DNA of 64,000 nucleotides from contig NZ_JASHIC010000007.1 in NCBI RefSeq assembly GCF_030056705.1, forward strand, positions 1 through 64,000, given 5' to 3'. Positions 27,237 to 36,529 of this stretch are shown piece by piece. The position numbers were made by a program, and so were the translations under genes. Within the stretch, counting starts at the first letter, position 1. Each line of letters opens with the position of its first letter. Source of the stretch: Flectobacillus longus (lineage in GTDB: Bacteria; Bacteroidota; Bacteroidia; Cytophagales; Spirosomataceae). Under the pieces are notes generated by a model, which worked only from the letters and a program-made list of their open reading frames with translations, had not been told where the DNA came from and ran no database searches.

Positions 27237-28841
27237 TTATTTATCCCACCAAGTGCGTGCAGTAAATGTATTACCACCTGATAACAAACCAACTGCTGCA
27301 TTTAAGTTAACAGGGTTTGTAGATGATTCACTTGCTTTGTAAGGAATACGTCTTGGAATTACACCACCTGTAAAGTTATTAGCAAAGTTTACTGGAGTTA
27401 AAACAGGGTATCCAGAACGTTTCCAGTTAATCCAAGTTTCGATAAAGTTGAAAGTGATCGAAGTAGTAACCCAAATCTGCTCATTGATTTGTTTCAATGA
27501 AGCTGTTGTTGAGCTTGTATTCAAAGCATTAGTAGCCAAGTACGCAGGCATAGCAGCAATCGCTGTTTTGATAGCCGCATCACTAGCAGTAGCTGTATTG
27601 AAAGCAGCCAATGAAGCAACCGAAGCAGCAACACCATTTGCATAATGCTGAGCAGCTGTAACCGCACCAACATTCCAACCTCTTACTTTAGCTTCAGCCA
27701 AATATAACTCAACTTCAGAATAAGTCAACAAGAAATTAGCTCCACTACGATCCAAATAAACAGCTGTTCTTGGACGAGAGTATTTCCCTACACCAGCAAC
27801 ATCAGTTCCTGTACCCGAAGCACCAGGATATTGAGGGTGTTTGCTGATATCATTAGCACCACCATTCAAATCATAACCATTTGGCAAACCAATTTGTGCT
27901 GAAGCAGTATTATCACCAGCTAAGTTTTGGTTTGAATTATTTGCATAGCCAGGTAGAGAAACCTCTGCGATAGCCGAAATACGTGGGTCATTTGTAGATT
28001 TCAAATAATCCATAAATGTTTTGCTCCAACGAACCTCTCTATAATCATCAGCAACTCTTAATGCATTAGAGGTAGCATTAGAAGTTGTGCTTACATCTGT
28101 CAATACTTTTGCATCGTCAGCCACAGCGGTAAATACACCACCAGCGTAAGCCTTTTCAGCCCAAGTTTTTGCAGAAGCCTCATCAACTTTAGTCATACGC
28201 ATAGCCAAGCGCAACATCAATGAATAACCAAATTTCTTCCATTTAGTCACATCACCACCATAAATCAAGTCGGCACTTGGACCTGCTTTGTTCACATCTA
28301 GGTTCTTAAGAGCAGTTTCCAACTCAGTCAACATACCAGTATAAATAGACTGTTGTGTGTCATACTTTGGTTGTGAAACACCAGATTTTGCCATCAATGC
28401 TTGCGTGTATGGGACATCTCCATAGTTATCTGTCAAACGAGCAATATTGATTACTTTCATTATTGCACCAACATTGTACAAGTTTGAAAGCTCAGGCTTG
28501 TCTTTTACCAGATTTTGCATTTCGAATGCCAAAGATGCAGAACGATAGTTTTCACCCCAAAGACGACCTTGATAGTCAATAAAGCTACCTGATGCTAAAT
28601 ACTTATCACCATTACCATAATAAGAGAAAGTAGAAGCGAGTGATTGAGACCACATACTTTGAAACAACAACTGCGAATAACCAGTGTTACCATAGTCAGA
28701 CTCTGATTGTGATAACAAATAATTTGGGTTAAAAACTGCTGCACTAGTTGCATTTGGGTCGGTGTTGATTTGTTCAAACTCAGATGTACAACCTTGAGTA
28801 AGCAACGCCGATAATCCTATATATACCAATATTTTTTTCAT
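27237..28841 (-). CDS. SusD/RagB-family nutrient-binding outer membrane lipoprotein
   Basis: SusD-type proteins sit as lids on SusC transporters and bind the incoming glycan. The 534 residues start with a lipoprotein signal (LLTQGC, Cys18) followed by TSEFEQINTDPN, the usual opening of the SusD-like family PF12771. TPR-type helices follow, with KWKKFGYSLMLRLAMRM in the middle and a C-terminal ending in TWWDK. susC ends only 18 nt upstream, and the two form the usual pair. The ligand is not shown by the sequence; the downstream GH29 suggests fucose-containing glycans. Confidence 0.94.
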   Translation of the reverse strand: MKKILVYIGLSALLTQGCTSEFEQINTDPNATSAAVFNPNYLLSQSESDYGNTGYSQLLFQSMWSQSLASTFSYYGNGDKYLASGSFIDYQGRLWGENYRSASLAFEMQNLVKDKPELSNLYNVGAIMKVINIARLTDNYGDVPYTQALMAKSGVSQPKYDTQQSIYTGMLTELETALKNLDVNKAGPSADLIYGGDVTKWKKFGYSLMLRLAMRMTKVDEASAKTWAEKAYAGGVFTAVADDAKVLTDVSTTSNATSNALRVADDYREVRWSKTFMDYLKSTNDPRISAIAEVSLPGYANNSNQNLAGDNTASAQIGLPNGYDLNGGANDISKHPQYPGASGTGTDVAGVGKYSRPRTAVYLDRSGANFLLTYSEVELYLAEAKVRGWNVGAVTAAQHYANGVAASVASLAAFNTATASDAAIKTAIAAMPAYLATNALNTSSTTASLKQINEQIWVTTSITFNFIETWINWKRSGYPVLTPVNFANNFTGGVIPRRIPYKASESSTNPVNLNAAVGLLSGGNTFTARTWWDK

Positions 28842-28859
28842 GTTCTTACAAAAGTTAGA

Positions 28860-31800
28860 TTAGAATTTAATGTTTAGGTTAAATCCATAAGTTCTTGTTG
28901 TTGGCAAGCTACTACCTTCGATACCTGCGTAGTTAAGCTGAGAAGAGAATCCAGCCTCTGGGTCGATATTGTCTGTATGTTTCAACAATGTCAACAAGTT
29001 ACGAGCTACAAATGAGATACCTACTGATTGGAAAGGAAGGATACCTAACTGTTTTTTATTAAGTGTATAGCCTACTGTAATTTGACGTAATTTGATAAAG
29101 CTTCCGTCCATTACGTTCAATGCAGAGATTCTTCTAGCCAAGTTTTGGTAGTAAGTTTGTGCAGGTACATTTACAGTATTTACTTTACCATCTGCGGTAA
29201 CACCATCAGCCACTACGCCGCCTTCACGACCAGCCAATGTAATTTGGTTCAAACCTCTGTAGATTGTGTAATAGTTTGTAGCTGATAAAACTTTGTTGCC
29301 AAAACGGTAATCAAACAAGAATGCAAAATTGAAACCTTTGAAAGAGAATTCGTTGTTGAAACCACCGTATAGTTTAGGAAGTACAGAACCCATAGCTGTT
29401 CTTGTAGCAGCTTGTACTGGAATACCAGTTGCATCAACTACAATTTTACCATTTGCATCTCTAACATAGTCATAAGCCATGATTTGTGGACCTGCCATAC
29501 CTTTTACCAAAGCAGTGTTTGCATTCAACGGACGGTAAGTACCCAATGACAATTGCTCATTTTCAGCACCTGTTCCTGAAATATCAAGAATTTTGTTAGC
29601 TACTGATGTCAAGTTGAAAGAGGTTTTCCAAGTGAAATCTGGAGTTTGTATTGGCGTTCCACTCAACATTAATTCAATACCTGAGTTCTGAGTTGAACCT
29701 GTACCGATGTACTGTCCTGTAAACCCTGTTGCATCAGATAAAGAACCGTTGATAATTTCATTTTTAGTCTTACGATTAAAGTAAGCAACATCAATTCCTA
29801 ATCTGTTTTGGAAGAATTTCAACTCAGTACCAAACTCCATCTCAGTCAATGTATAAGGCTTTAAGAACAAGTTAGGTAATGTTGAACTGAATGACCCTGT
29901 TGTGATACCTTGGATTGCTGAACCTACTGAGTAATACTGTTGAGTAGTATATGGATTAACTGGCTCGCCTGATACAACTGCATAAGAAGCTCTTACTTTA
30001 CCATAGCTCAAATCTTTGATTTTAGCTAATTCTGTAATATCTGCACTCAAGGAAACTGATGGAGTAAAGATACCTGTGTTGTTGGTTGGCAACGTAGAGA
30101 ATGCATCATAACGACCTGTTGTCGATAATGTGAACATTTTCTTGAATGCGATATCCATTGAGTAGTAAGCCGAATGAGTTTCTTTCTCAGCATAATTATA
30201 AGATCTGCTGAAAGACGTTACGTTCAATGGGCTGTAGAAGAATGGAATCACAAAAGGACCACCACTAATACCTATTTTGTCATATTTGTTATTTCTATAA
30301 GCAGCACCCACCAAGGCATCGATACTGATGTCTTCTGTGATATCTTTAGAAGCTGACAAGAAAGCATCCGCGTTTAATTCTGAAGTAGTAGCTTTCGACA
30401 ATTCATCATAGCCACCTTTCAATCCATTTGAGTATGCAGTACCAGTTGGTGTAATTTTATCAATACCATCATTCATATAGTCATAACCCAAGCGAACTGT
30501 ACCATTCAACCATTTAGTAAAGTCATATTTAGTAGAAAGTGAAGTAATCAAACGCTTTCTTGAAACGTTATTTTTGAATTTATTCACTACAAACCAAGGG
30601 TTTGTCACATAAATATCATCGTTGTATTGCATTTCAGCACCGTAGATTGAAGAAGCATCATAACCTGGTTGAAGAGCAATTTGGTTTACATTCGTAGCCA
30701 AATACTGGATATTATTAGCATTCAAAGGACCATCTGACAAGTTTGGTTTGTTCTTAGCCAATTCATCAATATAGTTAACCATCACATTCACAGTCATTTT
30801 GTTGCCCATTTTCTGAGAACCTGTGAAGTTAATTGTCTTACGATCTAATCCTGAGTTTCTCAAAATTGAATTATTACCCAAATTAGCCAATGACAAACGG
30901 AAAGCACCTTGATCACTAGCATTTGAAATAGACACAGAATTAGTAACAGAAGAACCAGTTCTATAGAATTGATCCAAGTTATCTTTCACTGCCGAATAAG
31001 CATAAGACTTGCCATCAAACTGAATCGTTGGAGCACCATCCAATTTTGCTCCCCAGCTATACATACCGCTGTTCAAAGCACTAGTTACTGAAGTTGGACG
31101 CAAACCATTTTGACCTTGACCGTACACATATTGGTAATCAGTAAAGTTGATAGCTTTATCGGCTACCATGTTCAAGTTGTATTCAACCGACATTTTACCT
31201 TTTTTACCAGTTTTTGTTGTAATCAAAATTACACCGTTAGCAGCTCTAGCACCATAAAGTGCAGATGCAGATGCACCTTTCAATACTGTCAAATCTTCAA
31301 TATCATCAGGGTTGATGTTTGAAATACCATCACCGTTGTCGGCACCACCCCACTCACCAGCACTACCACGCTGAGTATTGTCCATTGGTACACCATTAAT
31401 TACAAACAATGGTGAAGAAGCTGTAAAGCTAGCCATACCACGCAACAAAATACGAGCAGAAGAACCAGGACCACCGCTTGTTCCAGAAATGTTCAAACCT
31501 GCCACGCGACCTGCCAATGAGTAAGCCATGTTTGTTTCACGTGCTTTTGTCATCAAACCGCCGTCAACTTTTGTAACAGCATAACCTACTTTTCTAGCCT
31601 CTTTAGAAACCCCAAGGGCTGTAACAACGACTTCTTCAAGTGATTGTACATCGCTATCTAATACAACGTTTAATGTTGCGGCATCAGACACGACAACCTC
31701 TTTTTTTGCAAAACCAACAGAACTGAATACCAAAGTATTTCCTTTAGATGCACTAATCGTGAATGAACCCGTTGCATCAGAAGTGGTACCTTTTGAAGTT

Positions 31801-31949
31801 CCTTTGATTTGAATACTTACGCCTGCTAGGCCAGCATTATTACTATCAGTTACTTTACCTTTGATTGGGCCTTGTGCAAAAATCGTTTGCCAAGAAAGGA
31901 ACAGTAATGCAGTAAATAAGAGAGTAAATTTACTTTTGCATGCTTTCAT
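28860..31949 (-). CDS. SusC/RagA-family TonB-linked outer membrane transporter
   Basis: I choose ATG 31949, giving a Sec signal (MKACKSKFTLLFTALLFLSW...FAQ) and 1029 residues. Then come a carboxypeptidase-regulatory-like domain (about 28-105, IKGKVTDSNNAGLAGVSI), the SLEEVVVTALG segment before the plug, the plug (about 120-230, with RILLRGMAS and LYGARAANGVILITTK) and the 22-strand barrel, ending in the aromatic FNLNIKF. It imports glycan pieces through the outer membrane using TonB energy. It is the first gene of the operon and is divergent from the ROK regulator. Confidence 0.95.
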   Translation of the reverse strand: MKACKSKFTLLFTALLFLSWQTIFAQGPIKGKVTDSNNAGLAGVSIQIKGTSKGTTSDATGSFTISASKGNTLVFSSVGFAKKEVVVSDAATLNVVLDSDVQSLEEVVVTALGVSKEARKVGYAVTKVDGGLMTKARETNMAYSLAGRVAGLNISGTSGGPGSSARILLRGMASFTASSPLFVINGVPMDNTQRGSAGEWGGADNGDGISNINPDDIEDLTVLKGASASALYGARAANGVILITTKTGKKGKMSVEYNLNMVADKAINFTDYQYVYGQGQNGLRPTSVTSALNSGMYSWGAKLDGAPTIQFDGKSYAYSAVKDNLDQFYRTGSSVTNSVSISNASDQGAFRLSLANLGNNSILRNSGLDRKTINFTGSQKMGNKMTVNVMVNYIDELAKNKPNLSDGPLNANNIQYLATNVNQIALQPGYDASSIYGAEMQYNDDIYVTNPWFVVNKFKNNVSRKRLITSLSTKYDFTKWLNGTVRLGYDYMNDGIDKITPTGTAYSNGLKGGYDELSKATTSELNADAFLSASKDITEDISIDALVGAAYRNNKYDKIGISGGPFVIPFFYSPLNVTSFSRSYNYAEKETHSAYYSMDIAFKKMFTLSTTGRYDAFSTLPTNNTGIFTPSVSLSADITELAKIKDLSYGKVRASYAVVSGEPVNPYTTQQYYSVGSAIQGITTGSFSSTLPNLFLKPYTLTEMEFGTELKFFQNRLGIDVAYFNRKTKNEIINGSLSDATGFTGQYIGTGSTQNSGIELMLSGTPIQTPDFTWKTSFNLTSVANKILDISGTGAENEQLSLGTYRPLNANTALVKGMAGPQIMAYDYVRDANGKIVVDATGIPVQAATRTAMGSVLPKLYGGFNNEFSFKGFNFAFLFDYRFGNKVLSATNYYTIYRGLNQITLAGREGGVVADGVTADGKVNTVNVPAQTYYQNLARRISALNVMDGSFIKLRQITVGYTLNKKQLGILPFQSVGISFVARNLLTLLKHTDNIDPEAGFSSQLNYAGIEGSSLPTTRTYGFNLNIKF

Positions 31950-32789
31950 TTTTATGAACTGTTTCAGTGAAAAAATTGAATTGGATGTTAATGTGAATGA
32001 TAATAAGGGATACTTTTCCCTAAGGGGGATTGGTGGCAAATAATGCGTTTTTCATGGATGGCTAAGAATAGTATAACGTGGAAAATTGGGATTATATAAT
32101 TATTAAAAAAATGCTGAATCAAAATTACTTAAACTCAAAATAATACAGGTATTTCGTCTAATATATCAATAAGTATGCGATATTAGTAAATTATTTTAAT
32201 AACAAGTGCAAAAAAAAACATTTGTATACCAAAGAGTAAATTTACGTCCAAAATACTCATTCGAAATTTTCATCAATTAAAAATAACGAAAACAAAATAA
32301 TATTTGCAATTTTTATTGTAATATTACATATAATTTTAAAATATTAAAACAAAACCCTATATAATTCGAGTAAAAGTACTTAACATTTTTTTTAAAATAT
32401 ATTAATAAAGTAAGTATTTTTCACAAAAGCCCATAGACCCTACAAGTTTTTTTGATATTAAATCATATACTTGTTGCTGAAAGTATTAATTTTTCTTTTT
32501 TTTGTAGTACTGTAGACTGAAACGTTAGAAAATAGTAGCTTCAAATGGTAATATTTATTCAGGATTGATTTTTATCATTTTCGAATAACAACACGATAGG
32601 CGATTTTTTTAAGTGTCTTCGCAGATACTATACCTTAATTAATTTATACAATAAGCTCCACTAAGCAGAAAGCCTATCAAATTATTTATAAAAATATAAA
32701 CCTTTTAGAACTGTTTAACGAAGTTTATGTTGGTAGAGTAACCGTCAGTTTACCCATAACCACGTACTTGAATTCTTATCCCTGAATAT
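31950..32789. promoter_or_regulatory. 840-nt divergent control region between susC and the ROK gene
   Basis: Very AT-rich, with no reading frame of note. On the reverse strand TAATTTTG at 32127-32120 is a full -7 match for susC (leader about 165 nt) without a clear -33. For the ROK gene I find no good match. No convincing palindromic operator was found by eye. The size and AT content fit a regulated PUL control region. Confidence 0.45.
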
Positions 32790-34025
32790 ATGTCTGATTT
32801 GTACAAATCTGCTCCGGATAGCGAAATCGTCGAGAGAGAGTCAATTGTTGATTTAAAGAAAAACAAACTAAAAAAGAAACTTTTACAACACCTTTATAAT
32901 GGTGGTAATTTCACTATTGCGCAGTTGACAAAACAGCTACACACCAGTGTTCCTTCTGTCACAGCTTTGGTTGAAGAACTTATCAATGAAAAGTGGGTAA
33001 TTGAAGTTGGTATTGCTGAAGTGCAACTGGGGCGTAAACCTACTTTGTATAGTCTAAATCCCTACGAACGTTTTGTCTTGGCTCTTGATATCAACACCTA
33101 TCAATCGAAAGCCTATATCCTGAATCTCCAAAACAAGGTAATGTACAGTGATGACATTCCTGTTTGTATTGATGGCGATACGCCTATAGCTGATCAATTA
33201 ATTAGAGCAGTTGAGAAATTTTTAGCCATTTCGGCCTACAGAATTGAACATTTTGTGGGCATCAGTGTGTCTATGCCAGGGTTGATTAACCCTCGTACTG
33301 GATTAAACTATACCTATCCTCATGTAGTAGCCGATGGTGGTAGCTTGGTCTATCTTATGAAAAGTGCCCTTCATCTGCCTGTATTTATCATCAACGATAC
33401 GCAAGCTATTACTTTGGGTGAGCACCATTTTGGACTTGCCAAAGATATGCAACATGCCATAACTGTCAATATGGACTGGGGTGGTGTAGGTTTTGGGGTA
33501 CTCGTAAATGGACAAGTTCTACAAGGCGAATCTGGCTTTGCTGGTGAATTAGGACACATTCAGGTTCGTCCAGACGGCGAACTTTGTCACTGCGGTAAAG
33601 TTGGTTGCCTAGATACCGTTACGAAAGCATCATACCTTATCAAACGTATCAAAGAATTGTTGAAAGAAGGCCGTGTTTCGCAACTGGCTAATAAAAATAT
33701 TGACCAAATCGACATCGAAATGGTGATTGAAGTAGCCAATCGTGGTGATGGTCTTGCGATTGACTTGTTACACGATATTGGTAAAGAAATGGGCAAAGGT
33801 TTGGCTATTGCGGTGCACTTGCTCAATCCAAAAACCATTATTATAAATGGAGCTTTAGCCAAAGCGGGTAAGTTTATCAGCAATCCTATCGAACAAGCTA
33901 TTTATAAATATTGCTTAGCTGACTACAAAGAAAATCTCAGTATTGTGATTTCTGAATTAGGAGAATCGGCAAAAGTTTTAGGTCTACAAGCCTATGCACT
34001 TAACAAGGTTTTAGCAGAGGATTAA
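32790..34025 (+). CDS. ROK-family transcriptional regulator
   Basis: The 411-residue protein has an N-terminal winged HTH (about 25-75, FTIAQLTKQLHTSVPSVTALVEELI) and a sugar-kinase-like ROK domain. GHIQVRPDG then CHCGKVGCLD (about 255-275) form the ROK zinc motif, and NMDWGGVGFGVLVNG the phosphate-binding region. Such NagC/XylR-type regulators are usually repressors relieved by a sugar or sugar phosphate. It is divergent from the susC operon and is its most likely regulator. A very long hairpin follows it. Confidence 0.92.
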   Translation: MSDLYKSAPDSEIVERESIVDLKKNKLKKKLLQHLYNGGNFTIAQLTKQLHTSVPSVTALVEELINEKWVIEVGIAEVQLGRKPTLYSLNPYERFVLALDINTYQSKAYILNLQNKVMYSDDIPVCIDGDTPIADQLIRAVEKFLAISAYRIEHFVGISVSMPGLINPRTGLNYTYPHVVADGGSLVYLMKSALHLPVFIINDTQAITLGEHHFGLAKDMQHAITVNMDWGGVGFGVLVNGQVLQGESGFAGELGHIQVRPDGELCHCGKVGCLDTVTKASYLIKRIKELLKEGRVSQLANKNIDQIDIEMVIEVANRGDGLAIDLLHDIGKEMGKGLAIAVHLLNPKTIIINGALAKAGKFISNPIEQAIYKYCLADYKENLSIVISELGESAKVLGLQAYALNKVLAED

Positions 34026-34033
34026 ATAATATA

Positions 34034-34097
34034 AGCAGTAATCAAAAGAAATCCCCAATGGAATTAGTTCTGTTGGGGATTTCTTTTGATTACTGCT
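34034..34097. terminator. 25-bp perfect hairpin between convergent genes
   Basis: Positions 34034-34058 pair without mismatch with 34073-34097 around a 14-base loop. The stem contains A- and T-runs, so shorter inner hairpins would work as terminators on both strands for the ROK gene (+) and the cyclase gene (-). The stem is much longer than termination needs. Confidence 0.8.
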
Positions 34098-34137
34098 ATT
34101 AAATATCTACGAGAACTTTTGCTTCAAATGTAATCAC

Positions 34138-34830
34138 TTACTCAAACACTGCCACTGCTCGTACAGGCGACCCCGTTCCTCCTCTAATTTTGAGAGGCAA
34201 AGCAATAAACCGAAATCGTCCACGTCCGATTAATTGATGAAGATTAATCATGTTTTCATAATGCGTAAAACCCATTTTACCACAGATATAATGTACTTCC
34301 TTATTACTGAGTTTGGGTATTCCAGGCGATAGCGTTTCTACACCAAAAGCAGATATTTGCTTCTCTCCTAACCATTGTGCTGCCTCTGCTGTCAATCCTG
34401 GACCTTTGCTCCAATTTTCTGTGGCAAAATGCTTTCGATAATGATTGGTATATAGTAAAACGGTATCTCCTTTTTTGATGTAAAGACCAGCATTCTCACA
34501 AGCTTCTTGTAAATCTTCTGAAGTAATAAATTCTTGCAAGTCTTTATGGCTCAAATCAAGACAAATACCTTCGGTGTAAAACATGGATAAAGGCATGGTA
34601 TCAATAGACTGTCCCACAAACTCCCTACCCATGTGATTGAGCGCATCTACGTGTGTGCCCGTGTGCTCGCTTAGTTCCAATTTATATACACTTGGCGTTT
34701 GGGTTTCTGCATCAACCAATCCTTCCCACTGTTCATGTGTGGCATGAATTTCCATTTTTACAGGTGGTAAACTATGAAAAACTGACATTCCATCAAATAT
34801 TTCTTGGCTCAAATCAATCATTTCCATCAT
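34138..34830 (-). CDS. cyclase family protein (kynurenine formamidase-like)
   Basis: The 230 residues show the metal-binding motif of the cyclase/KynB family, HTGTHVDALNH (about 56-66), near the N-terminus, after IDLSQEIFDGM, and a later FGVETLSPG. These enzymes hydrolyse amides or cyclic esters such as N-formylkynurenine with a metal ion. Its start overlaps the FAD oxidoreductase stop by 4 bases, so both belong to one operon and probably one catabolic route. No other kyn gene is present, so the substrate stays open. Confidence 0.85.
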   Translation of the reverse strand: MMEMIDLSQEIFDGMSVFHSLPPVKMEIHATHEQWEGLVDAETQTPSVYKLELSEHTGTHVDALNHMGREFVGQSIDTMPLSMFYTEGICLDLSHKDLQEFITSEDLQEACENAGLYIKKGDTVLLYTNHYRKHFATENWSKGPGLTAEAAQWLGEKQISAFGVETLSPGIPKLSNKEVHYICGKMGFTHYENMINLHQLIGRGRFRFIALPLKIRGGTGSPVRAVAVFE

Positions 34831-36212
34831 TCTAATATTTTTCCTCTGTTCAAAATCCCTTTCGGGTCCAAGGCTGTTTTCAAGGTTTTCATTAAAGCTA
34901 TTTCCTCTTGACTACGACTCAAATGCAACCACATTTTTTTCTCTAACCCAACGCCATGTTCTGCCGTAATTGAGCCTCCAATAGCCGAAAGTGGTGTCAA
35001 AACAATTTCTTCTACTTGGTGTCGTGTGTCTGCTTGATTTTCGTCTGTACTTACAAAAAGATGTAAATTGCCATCTCCCATGTGCCCAAAAGCGTAACAG
35101 ACTACTTGCTCAAATCGGTCTTGTAATTTTCCTTTTATTTCAGTTATATATGCTTCCATGGTATGAATCGGCAAACTTACATCGAACAAAAATACAGGAT
35201 GATGAACTTGAAAAATAAGCTCTACCTGCTCGCGTATTCCCCAAAACCAATCCAGCTCCTGTTGTGACTTTGCCAAGGCTGCATCAGTAATAATCTCTCT
35301 TTCAAAACAGTTTTCTAATAATCCTTCAAAAAGCGCTGTGTCTGCCTGCTGATTTTGTCCTAACGCTTCAATTAACACATAAAAAGGGGCATTTTGTGGC
35401 AATGGAGGCGAATACGGCGATGGCGTCGAAGTCATTAATTGGTAATAATCTTGCCAAATAATCTCGTAAGTGGTCAGCAAACTAGCAAGACTCTTTTTTG
35501 CTTCATGTAAAAATTGAACCGCATCCTGAAAACTTGCCAAACATACTAAGGCGGTATTACGGGATTGAGGTGCATCTTCTATTCTTAAAACGGCTTTAGT
35601 AATAATTCCTAGAGTTCCTTCAGAACCAATAAAGAGTTGTTTGAGGTCATATCCTGCATTATTTTTCATCATTTTATTCATAGATGAAATGATAGTTCCA
35701 TCTGCCAAAACAACTTCTAAACCCAACACTAATTGGCGCATAACACCATAACGCAAAGCCTGAAGTCCACCTGCATTAGTCGCAATATTTCCTCCAATCA
35801 TACAGCTTCCTTTTGCGCCCAAATCTAAGGGAAACAAGAAGCCATGAGCTGCCACTTTTTGTTGTAAATCTTGCAAAATAACCCCAGCCTGTACTGTTAC
35901 TGTTTTGTTTACGACATCTATTTCTTCTATTTCGTTCATGCGTTCTAGGGTAATGGCAATTTCATCACCTGAAACCTTTGCTCCCCCAGCAACGCCTGTC
36001 AAGCCCCCATGTGGTACTACAGGTTGCGCATATTCATGACAAATGCGTAAGATTTCGGCTAGTTCATCTGTGTTTTTAGGACGTGCCAAAGCTTTGCAAT
36101 GAAGTGCTGCACCAGACATCCAAACACTAGCAGGACGATGAGCCGCTTCATGCTGTGAAAGAATACACTCCAAACCAAATAACTTTTGGAGTTTTTCTAC
36201 AATATCATTCAT
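34827..36212 (-). CDS. FAD-binding oxidoreductase, GlcD/D-lactate dehydrogenase type
   Basis: The 461 residues contain the FAD_binding_4 (PCMH) domain at about 30-210, with VVPHGGLTGVAGG and GGNIATNAGG. The FAD-oxidase C-terminal domain follows, with FGHMGDGNLHLF and SITAEHGVGLEKK near the end. The family oxidises 2-hydroxy acids such as glycolate or D-lactate. There is no GlcE or GlcF beside it; instead it overlaps a cyclase gene. This suggests a 2-hydroxy acid or lactone-derived substrate, which is inference. Confidence 0.9.
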   Translation of the reverse strand: MNDIVEKLQKLFGLECILSQHEAAHRPASVWMSGAALHCKALARPKNTDELAEILRICHEYAQPVVPHGGLTGVAGGAKVSGDEIAITLERMNEIEEIDVVNKTVTVQAGVILQDLQQKVAAHGFLFPLDLGAKGSCMIGGNIATNAGGLQALRYGVMRQLVLGLEVVLADGTIISSMNKMMKNNAGYDLKQLFIGSEGTLGIITKAVLRIEDAPQSRNTALVCLASFQDAVQFLHEAKKSLASLLTTYEIIWQDYYQLMTSTPSPYSPPLPQNAPFYVLIEALGQNQQADTALFEGLLENCFEREIITDAALAKSQQELDWFWGIREQVELIFQVHHPVFLFDVSLPIHTMEAYITEIKGKLQDRFEQVVCYAFGHMGDGNLHLFVSTDENQADTRHQVEEIVLTPLSAIGGSITAEHGVGLEKKMWLHLSRSQEEIALMKTLKTALDPKGILNRGKILE

Positions 36213-36529
36213 TTATATACTTGTGTTTTATCGATACGATTAAAAGTTGTTTTGAACTAAATAGATACAAAGAAAATGAAATGTACTATATCTATTGTCT
36301 TTTCAAAAACTTAAAGAGCATGAAGATTAAAGGACTTTCTCCAAATTTATAACTTCTCTGCCAATGGCTATTCTAAGTAAAGATATTTTCGTCTTTCATT
36401 CGAATTAAATATTTTTTATAGCAACGAATTATTCCTATTTTTGCCTTGAGTCAGAAAAGAGGAAAGCGTAGGCGTTTTCTTTGCCTATTGTAGGCATAAC
36501 GCTTCTTCATTCATTCACTCAATAGCACA
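36213..36529 (+). promoter_or_regulatory. promoter and structured leader of DUF4290-murA
   Basis: TATTTTTG at 36436-36443 is a full -7 match. The leader then folds: AAGCGT (36464-36469) with ACGCTT (36499-36504), enclosing GCCTA (36483-36487) with TAGGC (36491-36495). A second TAGGC at 36469-36473 can pair with the same GCCTA instead, so two folds compete. Upstream, 36213-36430 is AT-rich without visible signals. Confidence 0.45.
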
